Source: Branchiostoma belcheri (taxonomy: Eukaryota > Chordata > Leptocardii > Amphioxiformes > Branchiostomatidae). Taken from it: 64,000 nt of DNA. Shown here piece by piece: positions 44,882 through 57,800 of this stretch. The number at the start of each line of letters is the position of its first letter. Within the stretch, counting starts at the first letter, position 1. The stretch lies in assembly GCF_001625305.1 (NCBI RefSeq), contig NW_017804531.1, positions 1,045,649-1,109,648 of the forward strand. The letters run 5' to 3'. The notes beneath the pieces were generated by a model. That model worked only from the letters and a program-made list of their open reading frames with translations, was not told the origin of the DNA and searched no databases. Both the position numbers and the translations under genes were made by a program.

Positions 44882-45377
44882 CATACATTACATGACCTAG
44901 TCCCCCTGATATATCTGCAACTACATAACAGTAGTGTAGTGAGGCCCTCTGGTGGACAAGAAGAGCATTACAGCTGCAGTGAAGGATTTTGATCCAGAGG
45001 ACATCATGATTATCCATCCTAAACATAATAATCTTTGAATGAAGGACCAGGTTTTTCACCAGTTATTAAAGGAAAGCTATCATATTGCATTGTTATCAAT
45101 CTGTAGGCTATACTTTCAGCTGGTATGTCCATGACCTTTAGAGTATGTAATCGATATCTGAAATATAAGATAGACATTGAACAGTAAATGTTGAGGTTAA
45201 CCAAGGAGGTTATATGGAGATAACCTCCTCGGGTTGGCCAAGGACATTGGTTTGACAAATATTAGTGTGTATAACCTGGATAAAGGAGTCATTCACCAAG
45301 ATCAAACCTTTCTCTGTCAGTTGCTATGGTTATTTACATTCCTTGCTTCACCACAAGTGCAGTATTTTATTACTAGT

Positions 45378-45581
45378 ACTCTCCAAGCAGAGGTTTGGGT
45401 TTTGCCTTATTTTTGGCATGTTTTAGGCTTTTTTGGGGGGTGGGGTTTCTTTTTGAACTGGAATTTTTTTTCTTGGGTTGGTTGATTCTAAAACTTCCAG
45501 TGCAAAAAAAAAAGAAACCCCGGTAAAAAGCCTAAAAACACGCCAAAAATAAGCCAAAACCCAAACCTCTGCTTGGAGAGT
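45378..45581. mobile_element. Fold-back element (family H)
   Basis: ACTCTCCAAGCAGAGGTTTGGG and CCCAAACCTCTGCTTGGAGAGT, with inner ttttgccttatttttggc / gccaaaaataagccaaaa. Same ends as 11119-11272. Confidence 0.82.
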
Positions 45582-45660
45582 TGTATTTTATGCGAAATCA
45601 GCTGATGATTATTTTGATGGCCAGAACGTGCTGCCCATATAAGGGCATCCCAAAGTAGGC

Positions 45661-45851
45661 GTTGCCATTACGCAATCCGTGACGTCACGGGAACCCTGTC
45701 ATGCGCACTGGCCTGGGCAAGATGGCGTCGCCAGAAATGCAGGATTCGGAACCCGCGACTTTGTGACCGAGTTTTCGTCCTTCAGTGTTTGGAGTTGCGG
45801 TCATCGCGGTCGTTCAAGGCATGTGAGAACAGTTCGGGAGGACACAGAAGC
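45661..45851 (+). promoter_or_regulatory. PPTC7 promoter and 5' leader
   Basis: Carries a full palindromic CRE, TGACGTCA (45680-45687), an NRF1-like half site atgcgcac (45699-45707) and AAGATGGCGTC (45719-45729), a YY1-type motif. The ATG at 45722 opens a 14-codon upstream frame ending at TGA 45764-45766, before the main start at 45852. CRE, NRF1 and YY1 sites are common at genes for mitochondrial proteins, which fits PPTC7; their use here is inferred. Confidence 0.65.
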
Positions 45852-48800
45852 ATGCAGTCGGTGGTCGTGTACGGTCGCATGCTTACGAGGGCCCTTCTTT
45901 CGCCCGCCACGACGCAAGACCTGCGAACCAAGAGAAAAAGAGACCTGTGCCTGGTGTCCACCGCGCAAGGCTTTTCCAAAGACTTCAACAATTCGATACA
46001 CAAGAAGGGACTTTTCGGCGACGACGCCTACTTTATAGCAAGATATAAAAACGTAGATGTCTTAGGTAAGTACCATTTGAAGGTTTGAGAGTTAAACAAA
46101 GAGCGATCGCTTTGAGTTCTCCCTCGTGAGAGCTAAGCATAATCACCTTCCGGTTTAAATTCCCACGGGACCCGGTTAGGTACGAACTGTGGTCTTGCAC
46201 GTGTAGCTGATGTTTTGTTGACTTTTCTACTACTTTACACGGGTATTATCCCCAGTCTTACTACTGTAGTAGTCCCAAGAATCAAATTATGTAGGAATAG
46301 GGCCACTTTCACTTTAGAGAGGGCGTAAAGTAGTTCCATAACAGCCTTGAGCAAAAACGTTCTGCCGGTTCGGACCGCCTGGATGTTTGTTTTGCCTAGA
46401 GGAAATCCATAGTGAGCTGTTGTCATGGACAAACTGTAACGTTTGTGATCGATATGGGAATCAAACCTAACAAAATCTCGTCCAAATATCTCCTTTTTAT
46501 CGATCGAATACTACACAGAGGTCACAGGATTTTGTAGAGGTCAAAAGTCCACCTGTGTCCCCCCCACTGACTGCCCAGTGACTGCCTGCCCCTGTCAGGT
46601 CCTGATTTATTGTCAGACCCCATGTGCTCCAGCTAGGACAGGTCACTATGGGCCAACTGTATCACATTTGGCATGATGACCAAACAAAGGGTTACTAAAT
46701 GCTAGTTCGAGCCTTTGTATTGTACAGGCCTGGTCTCATAACCATGCATATAAAATGCCCCCGGCCTCTTTCTAATACTAAAACTAATTGTAAGGAAAAA
46801 TAATGCAGTGGGTTAACAAAGATTTATGGTCTCTTGTTTGTGTACACAAGGCATGCAGACAGGTGGGTTTTACTTTTAGGCAGGGTAACGCTTAAGTACC
46901 AGTTGTAGTTCTTATGGTCCTCTCACAAAGACAAACAAGCTTGAAGTACGTTGTTAAACAAGAGCACATAATATTTAAGAAGGGCAAGGTAACAGGCAAA
47001 ACAAAAAGGTATGTTGCATGGAACTGTTCTGGAATAGAAAATTTATACAACTTCAAGAAACTTTGATTTAAGGTCAACTTTCAAGGTGCTACTTTGGGAA
47101 CCATAATCTTAAATGATCACGAATTACATATGTATGTCCGTAGCTGGCTACTTCCAGAGACAATACCTGCCCATCTCTGACAGTGACAGTCCCAAATGTA
47201 ATGTTGAAGCAGCCAAAGGCACATTCTTTTGCTAATGGAAGTTATACCAGAGGTAGCCAACTGGGAACATGTAGTACAGAAAGGGAATGTGTACAAAACA
47301 CTGGGTGTTCTTTCAAAGTAGTTGAACACACCCTTTCCCTTAACAATACATAATGGCTGGTTGGTATGCCTGATGTCTAGACCTATTGTTGCAAAGAGTT
47401 TGATGATATGATTATCTTGTATTTGGATTCCCCATTTTGTACAATGTGTCTTTTCTTTCATAGTAAAAACACCAATGGCAAAATATCTGTTATGATTCAT
47501 ACAGTCTACAGATACAAACTTGAAAGTGGCCTCCTAGCTGTCTGTTATATCTGTCATTACAAACACACATGGCTATTACCAGTAATATGGCTTGCTTCCT
47601 CTCACAGTAAGTGTAGAAGCATTTGTTATGTTATAGATATGTCTGATATGAGCGACAGTTCTGAAGCTATAATGACAGCCTAATATGGGGGACAGGACTG
47701 AAGATTTAATGACCTAGTAACACTGTCTTTTCCCTAAAGGCGCTTCTCTTCCCAATTTGCAGTAAAACCATAACAGAACAGGCAATCCCTGATCACCAGA
47801 ATGATTTCCTATGGGGGTCATGACCCCAGACTGTCCTATTACAAGTACAAGTCTCCGCAGGGGGTATGTGGCCAGAGGACACAGCTGAAGGGCACATTCC
47901 AAATGTCCGTCAAATTTTCTCACGCTGTTAGTGCAACTGATATGCTTATTACATGTATGCTGCAGGAAGTGTTGCTAAATCGTGATAGAGGGGTTTTTTT
48001 TACAGCTAGATGTCTTGAAACAGGAATCTTTTGGGTAAACGTTTTCATGTGTTGGCCCTAATTTTGTACTCAAGTCAACATGTAACTGTCACTGTAATTG
48101 TAAATAAATTATAAATCCTCCCATAAGGACGAGAGGTATTCTGATTGTGAAGTACAAACCTCTGTACATTACTGTTTTCAAACCCAAATTCAAGCATTAT
48201 TGGTTCATTATACTGTTACAACTCTGTTTATATTGCTCTTTCTATAAATATCACTTGACGATTGATGATGCCTAGATGTAGCCACAAGTCACTAAAATGC
48301 ACTGGTCAGTCTTTTCTAGGTCACAGGATAAACTAGGTTCATATACAAGCACAATTGATTGAGTCAGTGAACATTACGGTGTTTATTTCTCCTTCTTGAG
48401 TGCTTAAGGGCCATTTATTATCTCTCTTCAAAAACAGTGCATCACAGGAATTTGAAGAAGCTAGGCTTGGAAACATGAATTATTTCCTATATGTTATGTC
48501 ACAATCTGTACTATTAATAGTATTATATGCTTTTCGTTTACCAATATTTTGTCCATCAAAAAGTACAAACAGATGTTTTCACTCTTGTACCTACGTAAGT
48601 CGCTCAGTCAGTGCCAACAAAAATAAAAATTAATACATATTAATAGTGCTGATTGATACATCCCTTCTTGCTGGATGAACAAGGATAGATTAGGAGCATA
48701 AAAATGTCAACATATTCCTTGCAGTTACAGTCCTGAATCTGTTCTACAGTTAGTACCATTTTTGTTCTCTGTATTCTTGAAGCATGAAGGTTTACTGAGC

Positions 48801-51800
48801 ACTGTCTAGTGATTTGATTGTTCAGTGTCACTGGGCAGAATCTTAAGTATGTGACCTCTTGGATCTTGACTCCATAACTTCATTCCTAATCTACTTTCTT
48901 GCCAGATCAAGAAGGTAACCTAAGATGCCAACGTAAGATCATTGGATTTACCCCCAACCCCTGGAGTATGTAGTCCAAGATTAAACTGTCACCTTCATTG
49001 AAATGTTATCCAACAACTCTTCGGGGCCAGTGAGAACACATGCTATTATCTCGAAATCCAGGTGCAATTTTCTACCTTTTGTTCCATTCAACAGAAGAAT
49101 GTTTAAGCCTTAGGTGAGAGTAGTAGCAAACTTGTTACTGGTAAAGGAAGTCTCATTGTTAATGACAACATCTCTGAAGAACTGACAGAAAAGGGTCGTG
49201 AGAGAGTTGACATTATGCGTGCAGTTATTTCTGGATGACTGCATTTTTCCCTTGCAGGACATTTATTTTAACCTTTATTTTGTCAGAAGAACACTTGATG
49301 ATGAGTCAAGTTCACGTTTCAGCGGGCATGTTTCAGCTGAACACCAGCTATCAGCTGTGTAAAGTGATCTTGTACTTGACATTTAGCAGCGATCCTTTTA
49401 GCTGAACCCATGACTTGATTTATACTGGGTCACAAACTCTTGTGCTGATGGCTGTCTATTTTTGCGATCATATTGCTTAATGTTAAAAGACTTCTATTTG
49501 AAGGATGACCTTCGAGGCACCTTTGAGGCTTGAGAATTGTAGTTATCTATATGTTGGACTACTGGTAACTCTATATTGTAAAGGAGTTAAAGATACACAT
49601 ACTAGTGGTAGTACACGTTCACAGTTAAGATCACAAACTCTCTGTTGGATAATTCTCTGTTTTTGCGATCATATTGCTTAATGTTAAAAGACTTCTATTT
49701 GAAGAATGAACTTGTAAATTGTAGTGATCTATGTTGGAGTACTGGTAACGTATTGTAAAGGAGTAGAACTTGAAGAAACATCTACAAGTTCAAAGTTACA
49801 GTATGCTGTATACCAACATACTGGAAAATGCCAGTCACGTCCGGTGGACTTTATGAGGACATTGAACCCCCAGGAAAGTCGGGGAGACCTTGAGGTTTAT
49901 TGGCTGGGTGGGAAACGGTTTGGTGGTTTGGGCTGTTCAGTCAGATGTAGACAGCAGGATTCATGCTCCTATTTAGAACCAAGCGGTCCGTAATTTCCTC
50001 TGATAGAGCAACTTTTGGAACTGGTGTTTTTTTCTGATACCATGGCATGCTCATGAGCTAGGTAATATTTTGTGAGATACATGTACTAGAAATCGTTATG
50101 CACCATGTTTCAAAGAAAATTTTGCCAACATGATACATAAACTACCTAGAAAGATAGCGGTCCTTAATTTCCTCTGATGAAGCAAATTTTGGAACTGGTG
50201 TTTTTTTCTGATAGTGATGCCATGCACATGAGCTAGGTAATATTTTGTGAGACACTAGGAGTCGTCTTGAACCATATTTCAAAGAGAAGTTCATCAAAGT
50301 GATACATGAAGTTAACTACCCACAGGAAATAGAATGATTGATAGTGGTCCTTAGCCAGTACATGTTTCATCTGTATATATCACATGTCCTTTTCATCTGT
50401 ATGTATCACAAGTCCTTTTCAACAGAACTCTTAAGGACGACCAAAGGGCACCTGATCTGTGATAGCAGGTTAACATGCATTACTGCTCCGAGATGGAATT
50501 GGACTTGGGCTTTGCATTTGACGGTCCGTCACAGTTTCAAGCACCACAAATCTGGTTTTCCATTAACACAACGTACCCTAAGGCTCATAAAAGTTTTTCT
50601 CTCCCATCTTACAAACATGGACTAAAGAAATAATGTTTCTTTTTTTATCCAGACAGTAATAAATGTTAGCAATTTCCTGTAGGACTTATAAGATTACGTA
50701 ATATTCCCCGGCAAACATTGGATGAGAAGGAGACACACAGTGTTGTGATAACAAGATCTGAAAGCTTAAGTGATAAAATCGCTGGACCGGTACATTCCCA
50801 TCATTTTATAAACCTTTTAGTGGGCCTGGATATGCTCAAGTGGCTGAGATGGATCAATGCATGTTCCATTTTCAATGCTTTTCCCCACAGACAACCAGAT
50901 GGTGCTATGAAAGTGGTGAGGTTCAGTTTATGATAAAGTTTATTGTTCGAAAATCCCATCTGCAGTCTGCATTTTGCAGAGACATTTTTGATATTGCAGA
51001 AGAAAAATTAAGCAACCTACAATTTGCAGACTGAAAAAATCAGGCTAGGGGTTCAATTGTGTCAAAATTTCTGCAATCTCGCAGAACACTGAAGTAAAGT
51101 ATTTCTACCACTGAAGTTGAATAGTTAACTTTCCCCCTGCTAAGGGCCCATATATGTGCCAAAAGTCATACTGCAAACTACAGGCGTTGGCAAAAATAGG
51201 GTTAATTTCTTACACCTTTCATAATGCCCATAGACTCTGAGCTTAGAGTTAGACAATTCTTCTAAACCCATAAAAGTTGCAATGCAAACTTGGTAGCTGA
51301 TGTCTAACACGGTGCCCCGAACGTTTGCCACCCCTGACCCACAAACGTTACAGAGTAAACAAAAACGGGTGTCAATAACGCCAACAAACAAAACAGTTGC
51401 AATAGAGAGCCCCCAACTGCTGAGCTTGCAGATGGAAAACGATCTACGAACCATTGTTTTGCGTAAAGTATCTGATCTACGAACCATTGTTTCGCATAGC
51501 GTCATCTATTGTAACCTGCAGACAAGGTCTACTCAATGCTACAAAACAAACCTAACCTTAGGGGTATCTTAGGTTTCATGATTGTTGTGTTTTGCTTTAA
51601 TTTGTTTGCAAGGGGTTAAATGTTTGAGAGTAGTGGAAAGGGTCACGTACACAGACTAATACATCATTCACGATCTAATGTGGTATTTTGTATGTCATTA
51701 GACATAAATTATTAATAACGGGCTACCTGGTATTAGGTATAAGGAGCTATTGTGTCTGTTGGAAATCCATCAAAATATTCTTGGGAAGGGGTTTAAAAAT

Positions 51801-54800
51801 ATGACAAATTTCTATGCTGTAATATTTACTAAATCATTAATATTTACAAAGCAAATTGCACAGGAATCATGACTGATAAAAATGTAAAAAAGGCAAAAGA
51901 ATCGAAAGAATGATTTTAGCCATTGTACAGTAAGAAGTGGGTGTGGCAGCTATTTGGTCCTCAAATATTTGTGTATTTTTACAAAGGTGTGCTAGAGAAG
52001 GCTTTTACGTAGTAGGTATATTACACCAAGGTTTAAACCTCCTTAATTGCAAACATGGTATACAGAAAATCTTTTCCCTATGAGTATGAAATGTCTAATT
52101 GTTTTTTAAAAATTTTATTCGTAATATTAAAAGGATTTCTGTTACCACCCGTCAGTTGTCAAATATTGAAATTGAAGCTAGCATATGCAAGGAGAGATGC
52201 TTGGACACAGTTTAGGACATTGTGTTCAAAATCAAAAGCACACTTTCATTTTTACAGAATACAGTACATGTTCCCTTGTCCCTCCAGGGACTGGTTATAG
52301 CCAGTTATGCAAGCCTTGTTTTCATTACTATTCATAGGTTTCTGACACCCGTGGGTTTGCTGAAAGTCACCTTTAGCACAGTGTCCCAAGACTATATGTT
52401 CTGCACTGTGATGATTAAATGCAATTAAACTGGGGTTTGACTTTGCAGTGACAATGAATATATCAGTACCATAACAGCAGGGTAGCATATTTTATTATAC
52501 AGTAGCAAATTGCCCTGAGGAAGGGGACAGACGGTCACCAAAACATTGGGTTAATAAAAGACTTAGTTGTGTAAAAAGAGTCTCTTTATTCAGTATCTTA
52601 GTTAAAGCTGTTGCAGGCCAACCTGGGTGTGAAGTTTTTGAATAATTCAATCAGTCTGCTCTTAAATAGTTTATTAATGTGTCTACATGTAGGACAAATA
52701 GTCATATTCTTGAATAATTAAAAGGTCTGTTCTTGACAGTTTACCAATGTGCCAAAGTCTGTGCTTTAACTTTATGTATATCAGTAGGTATATCAGTCAT
52801 GTTGAGAATATGACATACAGAATTAGGTCATAAAAGGTTGAATCAGCTCAAAGGCATCAATCATAAGTCATACTTGCTTGTAGACTGTTTAGTCAAGAAT
52901 TGTTTATCGATAACAGAGATTTGTATGTATGGACAAAGGTTAGAGCAGGCATTGATTAATTGTGATGTTTTCATTTTTATTAATTTGTTATATGTATATA
53001 TAGGTGAGCAATTGGAAAATTTTACTCTCGTTGATATATGTCATTACATGATTATGTAGAGTTGTTAAGTGCATTATACAAATTGTGGATATGTGGCCCT
53101 GTAATAGCCAGTATCATAGTATCACACAATTGTATATCATAACATAAAATTACTTGTATACATTACAGGGCTGGTCTGGTTACCAAACCTATTATAGCTC
53201 CCGAGTCCTACGTATACATTTGCGGATCCGAGGATGTAGGACTCGGTAGCTATAATAGGTTTGGTAACCAGGCTAGCCCTGTAATGTATACCAGTAATTT
53301 TATGTTATGATATACGATATTGTACTTTGATATAATACTGAACTGTTGCATTTACAATGTACCAGTAATAGATATGTTCTGATATACAATTGTATGATAC
53401 TATGATACTGAACTGTTATATATACCCGTAATAGATACCAGTAATTTTCTGTAATAATATACCATTGTATTATATATGTACTGAACTAAACTGTTATACA
53501 TGTATATACCAGTAATGTTATGATTATGAATTTATGATATACAATTGATGCTGCAAATGATAGATACTACAAATGTATGATACTGAACTATGTACATGTA
53601 CCAGTTATATATACCAGTAATTTTATGTTATTATGTACAATTGTATGATACCAATATACTATAATACTGAGCTGTTGCATTATGTATCCCCCCAGGGGTA
53701 GCTGACGGTGTTGGAGGTTGGAGAGACTATGGCGTGGACCCTTCTCTCTTCTCTAGTTCACTCATGAAGACCTGTGAGAGACTGGTGCAGGCAGGACGCT
53801 TCAAACCCGCGTTACCCATCGGCCTCATCGCAGCCAGCTATTACGAGTTGTTAGAAAGTAAAGGTCCAATTGTAGGTGAGTATGGTGGGACAGGGACTGC
53901 CTCTGCTTTGACTATGCATCAACAGGATTGAGGTGTTCCAGAATTCATTCTTTTCTAAAACTATCACAGAGTGGAACTCACTGTCACCAAGTACAGTAGG
54001 GGCATTATCATTAGATAGCTTTGAACAATGTCTAGAGTTAAATGTTCAAGGCAAGGGTTAGGTGGAACAAGTTGATCGGTGTAATGTAGCTAGCTGCTGC
54101 CGCGCTGCATGCCTGCAAAGCTGGTGTGTTACGCCGAAAGGCGGTTATACCGGCTTAGATACAGATACAGATAGAACAGTTGTGTTATGCCTGTAATTGC
54201 CTTGTATGTACACTTTCACCTACATTAGACTATCACACCATCACCACTTTCTCCAGCTATTACGAGTTGTTAGAAAGTAAAGGTCCAATTGTAGGTGAGT
54301 ATCTATGGTGGAAAGGGAGCCTCCTCTGCTTTAGCTATTAACAGCCTCTGCCTGTTATTACCTTGTACGTACACTTTCACCTACATTAGACTGCCTACCA
54401 TCACCACTTACACCAGCAACATTGAAACATACAATTAACATTGAGAGTTCTAGGAAAATTACCTCAATCAGTCAGAGTGGAACTCACTGCCACCAAGTAC
54501 ACTAGGGGTATCATCACTAGATAGCTTTAAATTATGTTTAGAGGTAAATGTTCAAAGGCGGTTATATCGGCTATACAGATACAGATACAGTCATACAGAT
54601 ATACCATTTATATTGAAACACCCAAGATCTGGCTGAGGAATCTTATAACGTCCAATAATAGGTAATTATGGAGTAGGAGGCCTAAGGTCAATGCCCTGCT
54701 AGTGATTACAAAATGTATGTCAGAGGTCTTTCTGACAGCTGCCAAATGTACATCATCACACATGCCAACATTTTCTTAAGTTGCAACAACAAGTATAGTG

Positions 54801-57800
54801 TTCATCCAGGGTGATTTGGACTGTTCTAAAAGAGTGACCAGTGGGGGGCATGAGGCAGCCATCTGAATAAAAAAAAAACTGTTGGTTTGGATGTTTGTCA
54901 AATACTTTTGTTGAGCCGAAGAGTGGTTATACTGGCTATATACAGGTACAGATACAGTTATACCATTTACATTGAAATACCCAAGATCTGGCTAAGGAAT
55001 CTTATAAGGCCAGCTTGTATATAATGTATTACTATTACATTGCAATATGTTTTGGCTACATGTATATGTGGATTTACCAAGGGGCACTGACTCAGTCAAG
55101 AATGGTCAGTAACCTCTAGTGTTAACAGTCTAGGGGTTAGTGTGCCTGCTTTTGGCCTGTAAGGTGAAAAGTTTGGACCTCAACCTTTTGCCGTTCCCCC
55201 AAATGGCAGTGAGCCTAAAAGGGCTGTGGTCTTTTGGCTGGAATGTTGTTAATGGTCTACTGATGGTCGTACTGGAACTTATTAGCAAGTCACCAAAAAG
55301 AGTGGAGGAATTTGTTCAGCACATTGAACCTGTATATGCTGTAAATTTCTCCTGGTTATGGACAGTGGATGGATAACATCCTGGATTGGAAGAAAGAAGT
55401 GCACTAAGGCCACACCAAATTAATTTCTTGGTTAACGGATTCGCCGCTTCATTTTTTTCTGATTTGCAAATAAAAATAAAAATTCAGAATCAACTGCAAA
55501 ATGCTCATATTTTTCCCTGACCAGTTGAAAACAGTCCTTTTCTTACTACTTGTTACAGTCATTACATCTTTCAATGCAGTGGTATCATTTAAAGTTCAAA
55601 ATTCATTGCTTAAATTTTGAACCTGCCTGGTGTGTTGACTTCATAGCTCCTATCGTACCATTTTGGGCCATAATAGGATGTCTAGGCCTGTTTTTATTTA
55701 TTTATTTTTTTCGCCCGCCCGCTCCATTATTTTCCTAGAAAAATCCGTTAACCAAGAAATTAAATTGGTGCACACTAATGCAAGGAAACCATCTGTCAGA
55801 AAACAAGCCATAGTGCCCCGAAAGTCAATATTGGCCATGTTTGGAAAAATGTACACAGTAAAGCTTTTAAGTAATTACAAGATGGTTGCAAAGCAATCAG
55901 CCAGTTTTATATTTAACCTTAACGTTTTTTCAAACAACTGAATACAATTACTAGGCATTATAGTTTGGCAGTGCCAGGCAGAGTGCTTTACATAAATTAC
56001 AAATAGCAATTTCTGTTAGGCCAAATCTGTGTACATGTATGTCAAGGAAAAAGGAAACATAATTTTATGTTCTTAAGCCTGCATTATCATAAAAAAGGCA
56101 TAACTCCCACTGGTTTACTTATGTGAACAAAATATTTTTGCAAAGCCAGTATTGAATTTTTATATAATATTATTATTTAGTAATTGCTATTCACACTAAC
56201 TACCCTGTTCACAAACATACAAACCAAATTGCAATGGTAAAAACGTATTCCTCCAACATACTCTAATCCTCCGGGCACAGTAAAAAGGGCAATTACGTCT
56301 AGTTGATGAAGCACTTGACACTTTTGGAGAGCTTTCACTGGCGATTCAAGCTGACAAATGACCAGTTGAACTATCAAGCAAACACCCTGGGTCCACTTCA
56401 GCCAGAGTGCCACAAAGTGCCGGCAATGGGTCATGTCGGGTGTCTCAATGGCTTCCGCTTTGATCAAGCTCCGTGTTAGCACTGGTGTTAGTCTGGGTCT
56501 AACTTGGGGCTCCTTTACTTCAGTCCTCATCAAACTTCAAAGAAGTGTAATGGCAGAAATGCTGCAGTACCTGTATCTGTATAGCCTGTACAACTGCTTC
56601 TAGGTACTAGTCAAACACATCATGTTTGCAGGCACGTGGCGCAGCAGCAGCTATATTACATCGAACGACATCTGAATCTGTATATCAAGTATAACTGCCC
56701 TTTGGCATAACTAGCTCCGTAGGCATGCGATGCGGCGGCAGGTAGCTATATTACACTGAACAACCTGTTACACCTAGCCTTTGAAGATCTAACTTTAAAC
56801 ATTGTTTAAAGCTATCCAGCAAGGATGCACCAACTATATTTGGTGGCAGTGAGTTCCACTCTGCGATAGTTCTAGGAAAAAAACAAGAACACCTCAATTC
56901 TTGGTTGATAATTCTGGTACTTAAAAGGTATGACTATTTCTTGTCCTTTGAGGAAAGGGTTCAAATAATCAAGGTAAAGTTGGGGGTACAACTACTAAAT
57001 GAACAGAAATATTGAAGCAGTTTTATGCTGATCAGTCTGTACTTTCTCCTCACAGGTAGCAGTACAGCATGTGTCCTAATCCTGGACCGCCCCAGCAGAA
57101 CACTGTATTCTGCCAACCTCGGTGACTCAGGGTTCATGGTGGTGAGGAAAGGAGAAATTGTACATAGATCAGAAGAGCAGCAGCATTACTTCAACACCCC
57201 CTTCCAGTTGTCATTAGCATCACCCAGGGAGGATGGTTTGGTGCTCAGTGACAGGTTGGTACATAACTTGCTTCCTTGTTTATTGTATCTTTGCACAGGG
57301 TACATAATGTAGATAGTTGATAGGCACACATGATGATATGTTTTAAAATGTAAAGTTATGTGTTAAGTTGTATGTAAATAATGTTTCAATTTTGATGTAG
57401 TTTGTATGAGGTACATGTACATTGTATGACTAACTCCGAATCATGGATTGTGTCACCTGATACTGTGTGGTTGGCCGGTGAAGTTGCTGAAACTCTAACT
57501 TGCAGGGGTATTGACATCTGCTGTGCCCTAGAATCACAGGACAGAGGCACATGGCGAGCTACCATCAAGCCCCAGCATCAAAGTACAAGAAAGTCTAACC
57601 CTCATTATGAGGAACAAAAGACAATAGACCGGATAGAGAGTGAGAGAAAGAGAGTTACTTGTACATTTTTGTTGACCTGGTCTGTTGCTTCCCTCCCCAG
57701 CCCTGAGGCAGCTGGCTTTATGTCCTTCCTGGTGGAGGAGGGTGACCTCATAGTCACGGCAACAGACGGCCTGTTTGACAACCTGTCCGACTCCATGGTC

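Larger units (their letters stand above)
43950..45851. other. RAD9 3' UTR, spacer and PPTC7 promoter region
   Basis: An AATAAA at 44438-44443 is a plausible RAD9 poly(A) signal. At 44664-44881 there is a long imperfect palindrome (TAACATCTGTGTC ... GACACAGATGTTA; gtttctcaaggtgg / ccaccttgagaaa). At 45378-45581 lies a family H fold-back (ACTCTCCAAGCAGAGGTTTGG ends). The last 250 bases turn CpG-richer ahead of PPTC7. Confidence 0.65.
46066..53695. other. PPTC7 intron 1
   Basis: 7.6 kb with no supported internal gene. It holds two local tandem duplications (49430-49770 and 49981-50320), one arm of a family E fold-back (52495-52600), a long palindrome (53110-53340) and an AT-rich tandem array to the exon 2 acceptor. 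The stretches 46100-49400 and 50340-52490 show no repeat seen elsewhere in the window. Confidence 0.55.

Noticed and set aside
45789-45851. Longer PPTC7 N-terminus from an upstream in-frame codon
   Set aside because: The extension begins with TTG, not ATG; the first in-frame ATG at 45852 gives a length and presequence like human PPTC7.
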